Of a DNA stretch of 64,000 nucleotides, positions 1 to 10,573 are shown piece after piece. Under the pieces are notes generated by a model that worked only from the letters and a program-made list of their open reading frames with translations, had not been told where the DNA came from and did no database searches. How positions within the stretch are numbered: position 1 is the first letter of the stretch; every line of letters begins with the position of its first letter. Source of the DNA: Wolfiporia cocos (lineage: Eukaryota > Basidiomycota > Agaricomycetes > Polyporales > Phaeolaceae); the NCBI GenBank assembly GCA_029448655.1, contig JACCLO010000010.1, positions 1,178,001 to 1,242,000 of the forward strand, in the 5' to 3' direction. The translations under genes were made by a program, and so were the position numbers.

Positions 1-467
1 GAGCGCTACACCCCGATCGCAGCCGATCACGCTCGATCAACCTACGCTATACCCGGCCCATACTGGCCCGCCCCCGATCATGGCAGACCATGCCTGATCA
101 CAGACTTAGAACCCCGCCATTACCGGCGCACCTACGATCGACGAGAACCACCGATCGAACCCGACAGATTGGCTACTCATTTGATCCGCCCCTTATATGC
201 TACGTCGCCATGGACATCCTCGCATACCAGCGCTCCGATGCCATTACCGGCCCATAGCTCATAGCCAGTTAGATACCAGTATGTAGAGGCCTCTGAGCCG
301 CCGTACACAAACATGTACAAATAGTTTAGGAGTATATATGCCAGACAGTCTTGAGCGTAAACCTCAGACTTGTCTTGGCCTTTGACGGCTAGTGTTCCCG
401 GGACCAGGAAGGCGCCTTTGAGCGAGCCCCCTTCCCCCGGTTGAGTGCTAGTTTGTTGCGTGTGTCA
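1..467 (-). mobile_element. Solo LTR, family B, copy 1 (cut by window start)
   Basis: This is the reverse complement of the left part of the family-B LTRs at 4347-5412 and 49773-50841. The shared blocks include the G-rich stretch accgggggaaggggg, the segment about aagacaagtctgaggttcgc, and the tgtttgtacatg region. On the plus strand it ends in tgtgtca at 467, matching the TGACACA start of the other copies. The other end lies outside the window, so the target duplication (aagat follows) cannot be checked. No coding sequence is seen. Confidence 0.8.
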
Positions 468-477
468 AAGATCTCAG

Positions 478-740
478 GGTTTCGTTTTCGTCCTGGAAAG
501 TCGGAGGGCTACTTGAGCAACGAAGCTATTAATGCACAGGTAGTGAACGTTGCTTCACATTGTATGGACCGGAGCGATTCAGGGCAGCACTGGTTAGGAA
601 TACCGTTCGTTTTGACATCAGGTGAGAAACATGCCACGCAAGAGTGTATGAGCATCAAGTGCAGAATGTTCTAGCGGCTGAATGACTAGTGGTCCAGCGG
701 CCTTGATCAGCCACGTCCGCAACGGCGTGAGCAAAGAGTC
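478..740. repeat. Dispersed repeat, copy 1 (pair with 9893-10140)
   Basis: About 240 bp align almost without gaps to 9893-10140, with shared blocks such as acttgagcaac, tttgacatcaggtgagaaac and cggccttgatcagcc. Both copies lie on the plus strand. One frame stays open in both and gives a similar peptide (LSN-AI-A-VVNV, then LTSGEK-AT-EC), but most differences change amino acids, so this may be a non-coding repeat. Function unknown. Confidence 0.6.
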
Positions 741-2172
741 CTAGTGATGTGCTGGGCCCGGCCCGGCCCAAAAGCCCCGGCTTTGGACGGCCCACGGCTT
801 TCCAAAAGCTCAGGCCGGTGTGGAGGGGTAGCGCGTTTCTATACTCAAATCCGGATAAGTCACAAGATCACCATTCGAACGACGATTACAAGATAGCAAG
901 CTCAAGTTCTCTACACTCAAACTCGCAGAAGTTTCATGAATCAAGCACGTACCAGAAACTTCATCGAGCGTACAGCATTAGTATGCGATTATACTCTTCG
1001 ATCATGCGTACAGGTCGTCGTCCTGCGTGTATATTTTATTTCTGGCATTTTCGGTTATTTTTCTTACTGTACTAAAACCTCTCCACTGACTCTAGCAGCG
1101 CGCGAGACATGTCCCGAGGGAGCGGTACGCGAACGCGAAGTAGGATCCGCGACGTTCCAGACCGACGTTCCCGCACTCGAGGGCGGCGAGATGCACACGT
1201 AAATAGGGCGCGGTCTTGACATCGTTGACGGAGTCCGAGCCATCGCGCGTTTCGTACGCCAATCCTGACGGTATGTCGGACGTGTCTGTGCCGATGACGT
1301 GGCCCCCATCCGTTTTTCTCCACTACTTCACATAGATTTATAGCTACAAGACTGTTATGGTAGTCGTTTTTCCTTATCGGGTTACATGATCATTCGCTTC
1401 TCTCGATCGCGTATCACTACTTTTTCTTCTGTCATATTTCAGTCGGCTCTCGAAACTGCGTCGTTTGTAACATAAAACAGCGGCATGCCCAGGGTGCAAT
1501 CCATCTCTCTCTCCTCGCATTTTCTGTGTGACGCTGTCCTCTGAGTCTTAGCGAGGTGACGCCGAGCTCAACCGCAGCCGATCGAGTCTTCGCGGCGAAG
1601 AGATCACCAGTGAGTCTTATAGTTTTTAGTTGCGCGATCGCGCGTTAGTATTCGTCATCGCGCGCACGTTATATTGCGGCCTATCGTATATTTTGTTGGG
1701 GGTTTTTCTCGCATTCCCACACATACATTCCGGTCTCTCGCGCTACGTATCAGCGACCTGCTATTCGTTGCATCTCCGCACTGCCCTTCCACACCGGGCC
1801 CTCAAGGCCTCACTGACGGCTCACGGCTTAGCCCGGCCTGGGCCGGTGCCGAGCCGGGACCTACCACTGCTAGGATAGTCATCACTATGGCTTCGAAAGT
1901 TTGAAACACACCTTTGTCAACTGTTCCTCGATGAAAAGGAACCTTGAGGCCTTTAATTTATAGTAGGCTTAAGTGTTGAAACAACCTTCCACCGGCGCGG
2001 CGTTCAGTAGCGCACCTGCCATATGGGGTATCATATAGGCGCCCAACGGTGCGTGGCAGGCTTCAACGTATAGTTTGAACGAAACAACATAGAGGTACTA
2101 CATTGGATTTGAGCATATTAAAATCTTATATGTACTTGCTGGACATAATATACATGAGTATAGGAACGACTG
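741..2172. other. Intergenic stretch; possible degenerate hAT-type element
   Basis: No convincing gene. A block rich in GGCCCGGCCC begins at 742 with tagtgatgtgctggg, and a mirror-like block ends near 1872 (gagccgggacctaccactgcta). This is the pattern of hAT subterminal repeats, but the outer inverted repeat is weak and the 8-bp flanks (aaagagtc and ggatagtc) agree at only 5 positions. The rest is unassigned. Confidence 0.25.
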
Positions 2173-2471
2173 TCTTCCTATATTGGGAGAAAACTGCAGA
2201 GGACATGGTGTTTCAGCAAGATAATGACCCCAAGCATACCAGCAAGAAGGCACAGAGGTGGTTCCAAGAGCATGGTATCAAGACTATGGTATGGCCTACT
2301 GAGTCTCCAGACCTTAATCCCATAGAACATCTCTGGAAGCACCTCAAAGGAAAGCTTGCAGAGTATCAAGAGCCACCTAAGGGGATAATAGAGTCATGGG
2401 AAAGGGTGGAGAAGAAATGAGAGGCTATTGACAAGGCTGTGTGTCAGAACCATGGAATGTATACTATCTGA
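2173..2471 (+). pseudogene. Tc1/mariner (DDE) transposase C-terminal fragment
   Basis: The frame shows the QQDNDPKHTS motif, which carries the second catalytic aspartate, and after about 35 residues SPDLNPIEHLWKHLK, which carries the third acidic residue of the DDE/DDD triad. These are hallmark motifs of Tc1-like transposases, which cut and paste DNA between TA dinucleotides. An in-frame TGA at 2418-2420 interrupts the frame, after which EAIDKAV continues. No N-terminal DNA-binding part is seen upstream and no terminal repeats were found. It is a dead relic inside a CpG-poor tract. Confidence 0.85.
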
Positions 2472-2819
2472 ATTATGCACCACAAGACTGTTTCCAAGAG
2501 TGACCTCCAAATATATTTGAATATCTCGGAAACTAATGATTACATGATCATGATGGGGGGCTCATATTAGATCCCATAAGGATAGCTTTCTTATGATCCA
2601 TCAATCATGGAAAAAAATGCACTATAACAGGAGATATAGGCCCCATAATCCGAAACAAGCAATCTTGGAAACAGTTTTGTGGGTCACTGTAAGGTTCGTG
2701 AGGTCTAGAGGTCACAAGTTTAGGGGTTGCAAGGTTTAGGGTGCTGCCCATTGGTGAAAACTACAGTTATTTATGTTGCAATGAGGGTTGTGATAGGCAA
2801 CTACATCTCATGGTAGGCT
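2472..2819. other. AT-rich relic sequence, nothing recognised
   Basis: CpG-poor unique-looking sequence between the transposase scrap and a solo LTR. No open frame or motif that I can name. Confidence 0.4.
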
Positions 2820-2824
2820 CACAG

Positions 2825-3367
2825 TGTTACGATTTTACCCAGGTACACTCGAATATTCTCTTCGTCGTCTCACTGTGTATGAGGACTTAGTGTTCAACCG
2901 CTGTATCCAGTGCTCTATTTCTAGGGGCCTCCATTCAACCGTAGGCCCTGTTTCATGTATAACAACCCTATGCCCACTCTCCGTGTTCACATCGCGTTCT
3001 AGCTGATATTCTGTGTCTAACCACAGTAGTTCTCAGTTTCATCCCTTGTTGCACTCAACCGCAACGCTTCTCCTTTATTACTTATGACGTTAGCCCGACG
3101 GACTTAATAGTAGCAGTACCAAGGACACTATGACCCCGATTAACAGACTGTAGTATATAACCTGATGTAAATACCGGTCGAGTTCCTCAGCTCGACCTTG
3201 TTGAATTACAAGGATCTTATACTCGTTCTCAAAGGCTTAAGCAATTGAGCCTGCAGCTTGTATATCGACGCTCTGACTCTAAGGAGTCCGACGAGTAGTG
3301 CACTACTCGATACGCTGAGTAACTCAACTTGGTTATTTTGCGTTGAACGGATATTCGATCCGTAACA
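2825..3367 (+). mobile_element. Solo LTR, family A2 (543 bp), TSD CACAG
   Basis: Starts TGTTACG and ends CCGTAACA, an inverted pair shared with the Ty3/Gypsy LTRs at 38451 and 46201. It is flanked by a perfect 5-bp duplication CACAG (2820-2824 and 3368-3372). Inside are a TATA-like gtatataacc and the conserved block cagctcgaccttgttg, which the full-length element appears to use as its self-primer. It retains many CpGs. Related degraded copies lie at 32846-34498 and 36801-37971. Confidence 0.9.
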
Positions 3368-3399
3368 CACAGGATGCTTGTAGAAAGGTTTCAGTAAGC

Positions 3400-3990
3400 A
3401 TCCATGGCTCACAATGAGGCTTGTAGTGGCTCATCTCCAACAGGGCAACCCAAATTGACAATTGTCTTAGAATCATGCCCATGATAAGGGTTGCGAATAA
3501 GTGCCCATTGCTCACAGTAAGGGTCATGGTAAGTGTGTATATCTTGTGGTAATGGTCCTGATAACGGCCCTTATCTTGTGCTAAGCTTGCAAAAGGAATT
3601 TATAGTTTATTGTAAGGCTTGGGGGTGGCTCATACACAACATGACAACTCAAAGTGATGATTATCTTGCAATTATGCTCGCAATAAGGTCACAAATATAA
3701 GTGCCCATTGTGAGTGATAAGGGTTGTGGTAAGAGCACATATCTTGTGGTAGGGCTTGAGGTAACCCAAAGTAGGATGTAGAAAACTGCAGTGTGAAGCC
3801 ATCCATTGGGCATTGATGCCATATACAGTTCATGGCCAGCATTGTACAAAGCACAGAATGCAAACTAGACATTGAACAAGTAAATACCCTCATGATAAGG
3901 GTAGCAAATAGGTGCCCATAACAGTTAGTTGCCTCTGGCATGAATTGTGAAGATCTCATGTATAGCAACCCAGTGTCTATCCTGACCATT
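3400..3990. repeat. Diverged repeat units, about 200 bp, partly tandem
   Basis: Two successive segments beginning near 3419 and 3618 share ggcttg...ggctcat...caac, then a gataaggg block, then gtgcccattg and tatcttgtggta. A third partial unit follows from about 3746. Reverse-complement relatives occur at 6470-6870. Origin unknown. Confidence 0.5.
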
Positions 3991-4002
3991 CAAAACATTA
4001 GT

Positions 4003-4185
4003 TGCCCTGTGGTCTAGTAGGCAATTGCACTGTATTATGTTGTGTTCTTGATCTGTTCTTTTGGTCTTCAGGTTCAAATCCCAGCCTTGCCTTTTATTTT
4101 TGCAGTAAGCTAATCTGCTAACTGTGACAGATTGACCTGTGTGCATGGCTGGCAACTACAGAAACTCAAATAAAGGCCAGTGGGA
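4003..4185 (+). repeat. tRNA-derived SINE-like copy (old)
   Basis: The head contains an A-box-like tggtctagtagg and a B box ggttcaaatcc (about 4070), spaced as in tRNA genes, but there is no proper acceptor stem. Downstream body sequence (ttttatttttgcagta, taatctgct, cagatt) matches the two better copies at 52228-52891. It looks like a pol III-type retroposon relic, not a tRNA gene. Confidence 0.55.
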
Positions 4186-4207
4186 AAGATTGAGATGATT
4201 GACTGAA

Positions 4208-5976
4208 TGTTATGGTTATTTTATTTTTTGAACACTCGCAGAACTCACCACTGAGTGAATACAATACAGGGACTTGTCGCACAACCAACCTCCCTGGCTG
4301 CTCATGACTCTACCAGGCTTAACCTTGGTTGTACTAGCATATATGGTGACACAAGCACAACCTTAAGACACACACCGGGGGAAGGGGGGTTGCATGAAAG
4401 CACCTTCCTGGTCCGGGCATCTCAAGGCTGGAAAGGCCAAGACAAGTCTGAGGTTCGCTCAAGACTGTCTGGTGTTTATATACTTCTACATATGTTTGTA
4501 CATGTTAGGGCACCTTGGCGCTGAGGTAATCTACGTGCTACGTGGTGGCCAGTAAGGGCATTGGAGCGCGAGCGCTGGTACGGCTAGGGGAGCGCTGGAT
4601 GTCTATGGCAACATAGCGGATTAGGCCCGATCGGTGGTTCTCGTTGATCAGGGGTTCGCCGGTAATGGCGGGGTTCTATGTCCGTGATTGGGGCATCTGC
4701 TGTCCGAGGTTCCCAAGGACTGGTACTGAGGGGAAGGCACGTGGCGGCCCAGGTTCCCACGTGCTGGTACTAAAGGATGACGTCTGCCGGGACTTGTGGA
4801 CTGGCCAGTACGGGCCGTGCGTGACGTAGGGTGATCAAGCGTGATCGGCTGCGATCGGTACATAGAGTCCTGTGACTGCTAGGGTTCTCAGTCGTACAGG
4901 TGCTGCCCTGAGGTCGGTGTTCCTTGTAGACTAGGGTAGCTGGGGTTTAAGGCCTCCCATGGGCCTTAGTCCGTACAGTACATAGTCCGTGCCAGTAATG
5001 GCGTGAGTCCTTGGTCGGTAATGACCAGTTTGGCCAGTAATGGCGGTGGTTCATGGAGACGGGAGGCATAGGGTTCGGTTGGTTGGGTGGACAGGGTCCT
5101 AGCCATGAGTCTGAATGGTCATGACCTGGTGAGGTGTGGTCCAGGTAGCAGGGGGTTGGTCTGGTTAGGTGCTACTGGGCTCATCGTAGTTGGTCTGGGT
5201 CACGTGACTGCTTAGTGGCTTTTTATGTTGGACTGGACGTAGGGTCTGGGACTAGGGTTCTTAGGCAGGGCTGGTGATGCTGTTGGCTAGTGCCCGTAGT
5301 GGTACGTGCGTAGGGCTTGGATCTAGCTGAGGCATCGGGGTTCCAGCCTCCGGGGTGCTCTCGATGATCGGAAAAGGTACTGTGGCTAAAGACTTGAAAT
5401 TGGCGTGTGACATATGGCTTGTTGCAGACTGGCAGATCCAACTCTGCCCTTGTTTCATCTTTATCATTCTACAATTGACAGATGGCATTCAACTGCCATA
5501 TCATTGCTATCTATCATTTCAGATACATCACTACATACCTATCATACATTTCAGACTATAGCATAGATAGTATCAATGACATCTGGGACTGACAGGACCA
5601 CTAAAACCCCACATAGTATATAAACTCATGTAACTAGTGTCGAGGCTCTTCAGCTCGACCTTGTTGTATAAACAAGAAGTCTTATACTCATTCTCAAATG
5701 TATGAAACTATGCTCAGTATTCACCAAGCTCTGAAACAACTAAGTCCTTGAAGTGCACACGGACTTCTTGGACTTAGGCAAGTCTCATACTCTGAACTTG
5801 CTCTTGAAACTGATTATATTCTCTAACGTGTATTGAATATTGAACGATCCCTAGAGTCTCTGACTTAGGGCTCAAAGGTTTATATGAAGATAGGCCTTGC
5901 ACATGTCTGTAGGACTTAGTGCAGAAGATTTATATTTGTGACTTGAATATAGCAAGCGGGTATTTAACCTGTAACA
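4208..5976 (+). mobile_element. Old solo LTR, family A, interrupted; TSD CTGAA
   Basis: Starts TGTTATGG and ends CCTGTAACA, flanked by a perfect CTGAA duplication (4203-4207 and 5977-5981). After removing the nested 1066-bp LTR and one copy of its TSD, about 698 bp remain, collinear with the 707-bp LTR at 38451. The TATA box, cagctcgaccttgttg and the aacaag hairpin are all recognisable. Many differences from the young LTR are CpG to TpG or CpA changes (TGTTACGG became TGTTATGG), so the copy has aged under cytosine deamination. Confidence 0.9.
4347..5412 (+). mobile_element. Solo LTR, family B, copy 2 (1066 bp), TSD TATGG
   Basis: Starts TGACACA and ends TGTGACA, flanked by TATGG at 4342-4346 and 5413-5417. 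It sits inside the family-A LTR at 4208-5976, so it inserted later. It is collinear over its length with 49773-50841. A tttatatact TATA-like element is near 4471. It has no coding capacity; the parent element family is unknown and no internal region occurs in this window. Confidence 0.9.
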
Positions 5977-5981
5977 CTGAA

Positions 5982-7925
5982 GTCCTGTGCCCATTGCTTG
6001 CAGTGTGTTTAGTAAGTTGGGAATGGTCAACACAAAGTATCAGTTCATGACTATAGTCAGATGTACAATGGTAGTCCACAGTAGATGACTATAGCTCACA
6101 GGAGCTCCCAGGGTTGATGTTCTCTAGATGTTCAGTTCACAGAGAAACTGCACCCTGAAGAGTGGAATGTATGAGTAGCATGGAATTCACCCCCTTCATA
6201 ACATGCTATGCCAGTTCCATCTACCTCAAGCTTGCTGTTGATCTTACTGAAAGTGAAACAAAACCTCATTGTCATGCTTGTGTTTTGCACCATACAAGAT
6301 AATAGCTTTTAGTGTAGTTTCTGATGCTCCATGAAGAATAGACTCTAGGCCAAGCACAAATAGTACAGTCCTGCAGCATGATTATTGGGGCCTCACAACA
6401 CAATCAATAGAATGTGTACTTGGTACATTTGTATCCTGGCCTCATTGTCACAGGCAGAAAGAGAGCTTACCATGAGTTATGGGTACCTGCTGCAACCCTT
6501 ATTGTGAGTGTTATTGTAAGCTAACCATCCATTTGGATTGCCATGCTGTGTTCATTGCTGAACACCACCTCCTGGGACATTCAGGCATAATGTATATAGC
6601 TCCACAAAATTTTCCACCTGCTGCAATGAGCCACCTTAAGCCTCACCACATGCTATGGATGCCTCCCACCAACTATGGGCCCCTACCATGACTCTTATCA
6701 TGAGTTATATATGGGCACATGTTGCGACCCTTTCCATGAGCATAGCTATAAGCTAGTTGTCAATTTGGATCTCCATGTTGTGTATGAGCTGCCACAAGCC
6801 TTACAATGAGCTATAAATACTTGCTGTGACCCTTACTGTACCCTTACCATGACCCTTACCACAGTGCTGACTCTGATCATTGCTGAAAAGCTGCCGGAAA
6901 GACTCAGAATCTGGGTGATTTGTACCTAATCATAGAACATGTCAGACCGATGCCCAGACACAAGAGGAACTGAGGAGGATATACTTGATTAACACCAAGC
7001 TGAGGATCAGACTTGGTGGGTTTCTACTATATATACATGAGTTTGTGTGTGTCCCTATGTGTCTCGCATACCTGTAATGATTTAGCGGTGTCTTGGTAGT
7101 GAAATAGAGCTATTAGACTTCGTTAGACCTTTGTCAAGGGTTTCTGGGAATTGTAGCGGGTGTGATATGACTGGGGATCTGTGATGTGTGGTAACCATGT
7201 GTATCTACTGATCCCTGAGTTGTGATTGAGTTAGAATTATATCAATGCTTCCTGGAATGTATAGGTGGTTCTGATATTCTCAGGAATGCTTCTGTGAAGT
7301 ATAAACTAATGAAAGAAGCGAACTTAGTTCTTGTGTGGCTTTTGACTAAATATATATCTGGAAGATCAGGAACTTGTTAAACCTTATGTTTGAGTGTCGT
7401 CTTGTGGTAGCCTTGTGGTACTGGGGTTATTAGAATATTTCCTAGGGCTTCTGGTGTGTTGTGATAGTGGTATGGAATTTATTGGTTCGTCTTCTTGGGG
7501 GTTCTGTGATAATGGGATTTATCGGTGTTATTGCTTTATGGATTTTATTGGAGGGTTTAGATGGATTTGGATTGTCTTTGAATCGAACCGTCTGAGATGT
7601 GAATTGGTTTTGAATCTATTATGACTGGTTCTTGGAATCCTGACAGAACAGCGGCTCCCAGAATAGAAGCGCAGCTTTAGCGCCCACACAAGCTCAAACA
7701 TGGGCGGCATAGCGCGCTATGTAGACGCAGCAGGAGAAGATTGTGATGTGGTCAGGCTCACTTCTAGTGTTAAAATTGTCACAAGCGCACTGCGCATCAT
7801 CGGATCGGTGTTGTCATAATGCAGTAATCAGCCGTGGAGATCGGAACGAGTGCTCACATTGACGCGGACGTTCCGGCGCTGCACAGCTTTACGCCACTGG
7901 GCCGGCACAACAGCAGGGAGACGCT
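5982..7925. other. TE-derived intergenic tract, no gene recognised
   Basis: CpG-poor sequence. 6470-6870 contains reverse-complement relatives of the repeat at 3400-3990 (for example caacccttattgtgag and gtgtatgagct). 7390-7625 has an open frame of 76 residues rich in Gly, Phe and Trp with no family resemblance, probably chance. No RNA gene or promoter could be supported. Confidence 0.4.
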
Positions 7926-7933
7926 CAAAAGTC

Positions 7934-8543
7934 TAGGGGAAATAGACATCGCTGTCTATTTAACAGCTAAATAGCAATGGCCCTCTTTCGAGGGCCTATT
8001 TAACGCATGTAATTAACAGCTAATTAGCAAGGGGGTCCGGGCGTCCTGATTGGTTCCAATGGGCGCCTTTTCTGGACTGCTCTACGAACAGGCAGCTGTC
8101 GCTGCCTGCCAAACCGCACTGCCCGCACCAAAAATGTCGACCAAAACGGGGAATTTACTTTTTGTAAACATGGTCCAGAAAATGTGCCATGTCATTATCA
8201 TCTGAAATGGCTGTAAATAAACACCTCTTTGTGTACCCTATACTTGAAGTATTGATGGAGCCAAGCAAGTCTAAATCTGGCAATAGCACGTCGTCTATAA
8301 GAGGCATCCTCAAATGAAGTGCTCGAATTGATACATGACTTTGTGGGAGCGCATCCCATTTTCCGACATAACCCAACATACAGCCTGTATGATGCAGCGG
8401 TCGGGGGTGGCGATCCGCCCTGTCTATTTAACCCAATTTAACATCCGATTTTTGGCCCATCTCTATTTAACCGTAATTTACATGTAAATTACACCTGCTA
8501 AATAGCAGCTGCTATTTAGCACTCTCTATTTCACCGCGCCCTA
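7934..8543. mobile_element. 610-bp MITE, hAT-like ends, 8-bp TSD
   Basis: The element begins TAGGGGAAATAGAC and ends with the near inverse (rc TAGGGCGCGGTGAAATAGAG). It is flanked by a perfect 8-bp duplication CAAAAGTC at 7926-7933 and 8544-8551. An 8-bp TSD with TAGGG termini is typical of Ac-like hAT elements, though other superfamilies with 8-bp TSDs cannot be excluded. Both ends carry repeats of ctatttaac or its inverse and short perfect palindromes (ggccctctttcgagggcc near 7980, a 20-bp palindrome around 8485). No transposase is encoded, so it must be mobilised in trans. Confidence 0.85.
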
Positions 8544-8551
8544 CAAAAGTC

Positions 8552-9048
8552 CCGTGGACCACATGAATTTGAAGTGCGTAGCGGTTGTCCGTCAAAAGTG
8601 GGCTAGAAGATATCGTCAACGACGAAATGAGGCATCAGGAGGGGTGTAACAAACCTAAGTGCTCCGTATATGGAGAATAAGCTGGCTGCTAATGTCTACT
8701 TCGTGCATTCCCCATCTCTCCCACAGTCTTATACACTGTTTCACGTTACGCTCACGGTAGACCTGACGAGGACTGAAGACCACTTGACTCTTCACCTGCC
8801 AGTCATGCACTGCACGTAGGAATGGAGAGCTATCGCTCAGACAGTCGATACAAACGTGAAACTGGTAACAGCTTTTGCGAATATTGGTGCGCCCGACTAC
8901 GCTGACTGCGGCTAGGGTCATGAGTACTCGAGGCGCAGCTGGACTGGAGGTACCCGGTCGCTGCGTGGTGGCATAAATATCACCGTTCATGCATGTGCTT
9001 CTAACATCGAATCGACCTACCTATCTTACCAGTAGAAACTTGCACACG
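8552..9048. other. Intergenic region upstream of the 9049 gene
   Basis: Contains a 111-codon minus-strand open frame (8655-8990) with no recognisable domain, starting only 59 bp from the next gene's ATG. I regard it as probably non-coding. Otherwise nothing is seen. Confidence 0.4.
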
Positions 9049-9620
9049 ATGTCGGAACCCCTCATTCTCGCTCTTATCTCTTGGGCAGAGGACCGCCTTA
9101 CCAGTATCTACACCGCCAACACCAAGGCCGCTTTCGACGAAGCTTTCGATGCATTCGTCGATGAGAAGGTGCAGGTTGTCTTGAACGGCGAGCAGCTCAC
9201 CCGCGACGAGTACAAAAGACGATTGTACAACGAGAGGCAGCGGATTTACAGAAGCACCGCCAACGTGAAGTTCAACGACAATGTGGTCGTATTTTCAACC
9301 CCAAGCAATGCAGTCATTGAAGTGTGTTCCTTTTCTCTTTTTCTCGAATTTCAACACATTTACGGGTTATATAGCTGGGCAGCGTCGGCCTGTTCTATGT
9401 TGCAAGCATGAGCACCAATGGTATAGTGGTCGAAGCCGTCACTTCCTCCATGAACATAAAGTGAGTCAATCTGTTTGAGCACTCGAATACTTACATAGCG
9501 AACCTGTCCAGGGTCCAACGCAAGGAAATCCCTATAAAGCCAGGGGAGACTAACCCGGACAATCGCAAAGTAACAGTCATCAACCAGGTGGCCAGCGTAC
9601 GCGTGGTGCGCGATGCGTGA
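9049..9620 (+). CDS. Small conserved-looking protein, 155 aa, three exons
   Basis: The ATG at 9049 opens a frame beginning MSEPLILALISWAEDRLTS. Splicing of two short introns, 9322-9374 (gtgtgt...tatatag) and 9461-9511 (gtgagt...ccag), joins exons of 273, 86 and 109 bp into 155 codons ending in TGA at 9618-9620. The acidic helical N-terminus (AAFDEAFDAFVDEKVQV) followed by beta-rich segments would fit an NTF2/SnoaL-like fold, but this is inference. No signal peptide or membrane segment. The acceptor of intron 2 was chosen because it keeps the frame open through a positively charged end (VASVRVVRDA); the upstream alternative atag acceptor would stop early. Function unknown; it probably belongs to a basidiomycete-specific family. 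Confidence 0.75.
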
Positions 9621-9892
9621 TATCAATATTGCACTTGCCTGTATATCAATTTCGCGAATGTATGAGGCTCTTGCAAGGGATTTATATTGACGTAACTACC
9701 ACAGAAGCAGTGGAAATATCGTTGATGGGCTGGAACCAGCGGAGGATGCAAGTCTTTTTAGTTTCCTGCTTCCGCTCCTATTTGCCTATGTAAATGCGTC
9801 GTCGTTGATCAATTGGCGTGGATTGGAGCCCATACGGTTTAGTAAGACTCGTTGTGTGCATATCAAGTCGCAAGGTCTCATGTGAATCGCGG

Positions 9893-10140
9893 TATATGGT
9901 GTTCTCGTCTTCGAAATCCGGATGCACACTTGAGCAACAGAGCTATTGACGCACACGTGGTGAACGTATTGTCGCATTGTCTGAACTGGGACGATCCAGA
10001 GCAGCACGGGCCAGGAAGACCGTTTTTTTTGACATCAGGTGAGAAACTTGCCACGCATGAGTGTACGAGAATGCAGAATATTCTAGCGACTGAAAGGCGA
10101 TGCGATGACTAGTCCAACGGCCTTGATCAGCCGCGACCAC
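9893..10140. repeat. Dispersed repeat, copy 2 (pair with 478-740)
   Basis: Near-gapless match to 478-740, roughly three quarters identical by eye, ending in ggccttgatcagcc in both. It lies between the 9049 gene and the GPI-protein promoter. Function unknown. Confidence 0.6.
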
Positions 10141-10474
10141 GAGCGACTGAATACGGCATGAAGCCTTGCGAGCCTGCCAAGGATCCCACGTCGCAGAGGA
10201 GTGTCCGATGCCGTGCCTCCATGCGTGCAGAGCAGTTCTATGTACGGGTATTTGACCGTTGGAGGACCTGGATATTTGTTCGGATATGCTCTCGAACTTG
10301 AAGCTTGAAGACTGCACACTCGAAAGTCAGAGCGCAGGTAGATTCGGAGATCTCCATTGTCGATCCGATCACATGCCGACATTGTGGGGCTGGCATTCGA
10401 GTCGCGTACTGCACCGCGCCGCAGCAGCGCACCTGCTTCGGAGCGGCGCGAGCTCTCCGTTTGCACGCGGGCAT

Positions 10475-10482
10475 TATATAAA
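10475..10482 (+). promoter_or_regulatory. TATA box of the GPI-type protein gene
   Basis: tatataaa lies about 95 bp upstream of the ATG at 10574, the usual place for a fungal TATA promoter. It is preceded by a GC-rich stretch. Confidence 0.5.
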
Positions 10483-10573
10483 CGAGTCAGTGGCATGGTT
10501 GCATGCATCCCCCTCCCACCCAGACGCTAGTCACTTCCTAGTCGTCCACGACCACTTCGAATCACCCCCGACA

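Noticed and set aside
8655..8990. 111-aa minus ORF next to the 9049 gene
   Set aside because: No domain, and it starts 59 bp from the divergent gene's ATG inside its probable promoter.
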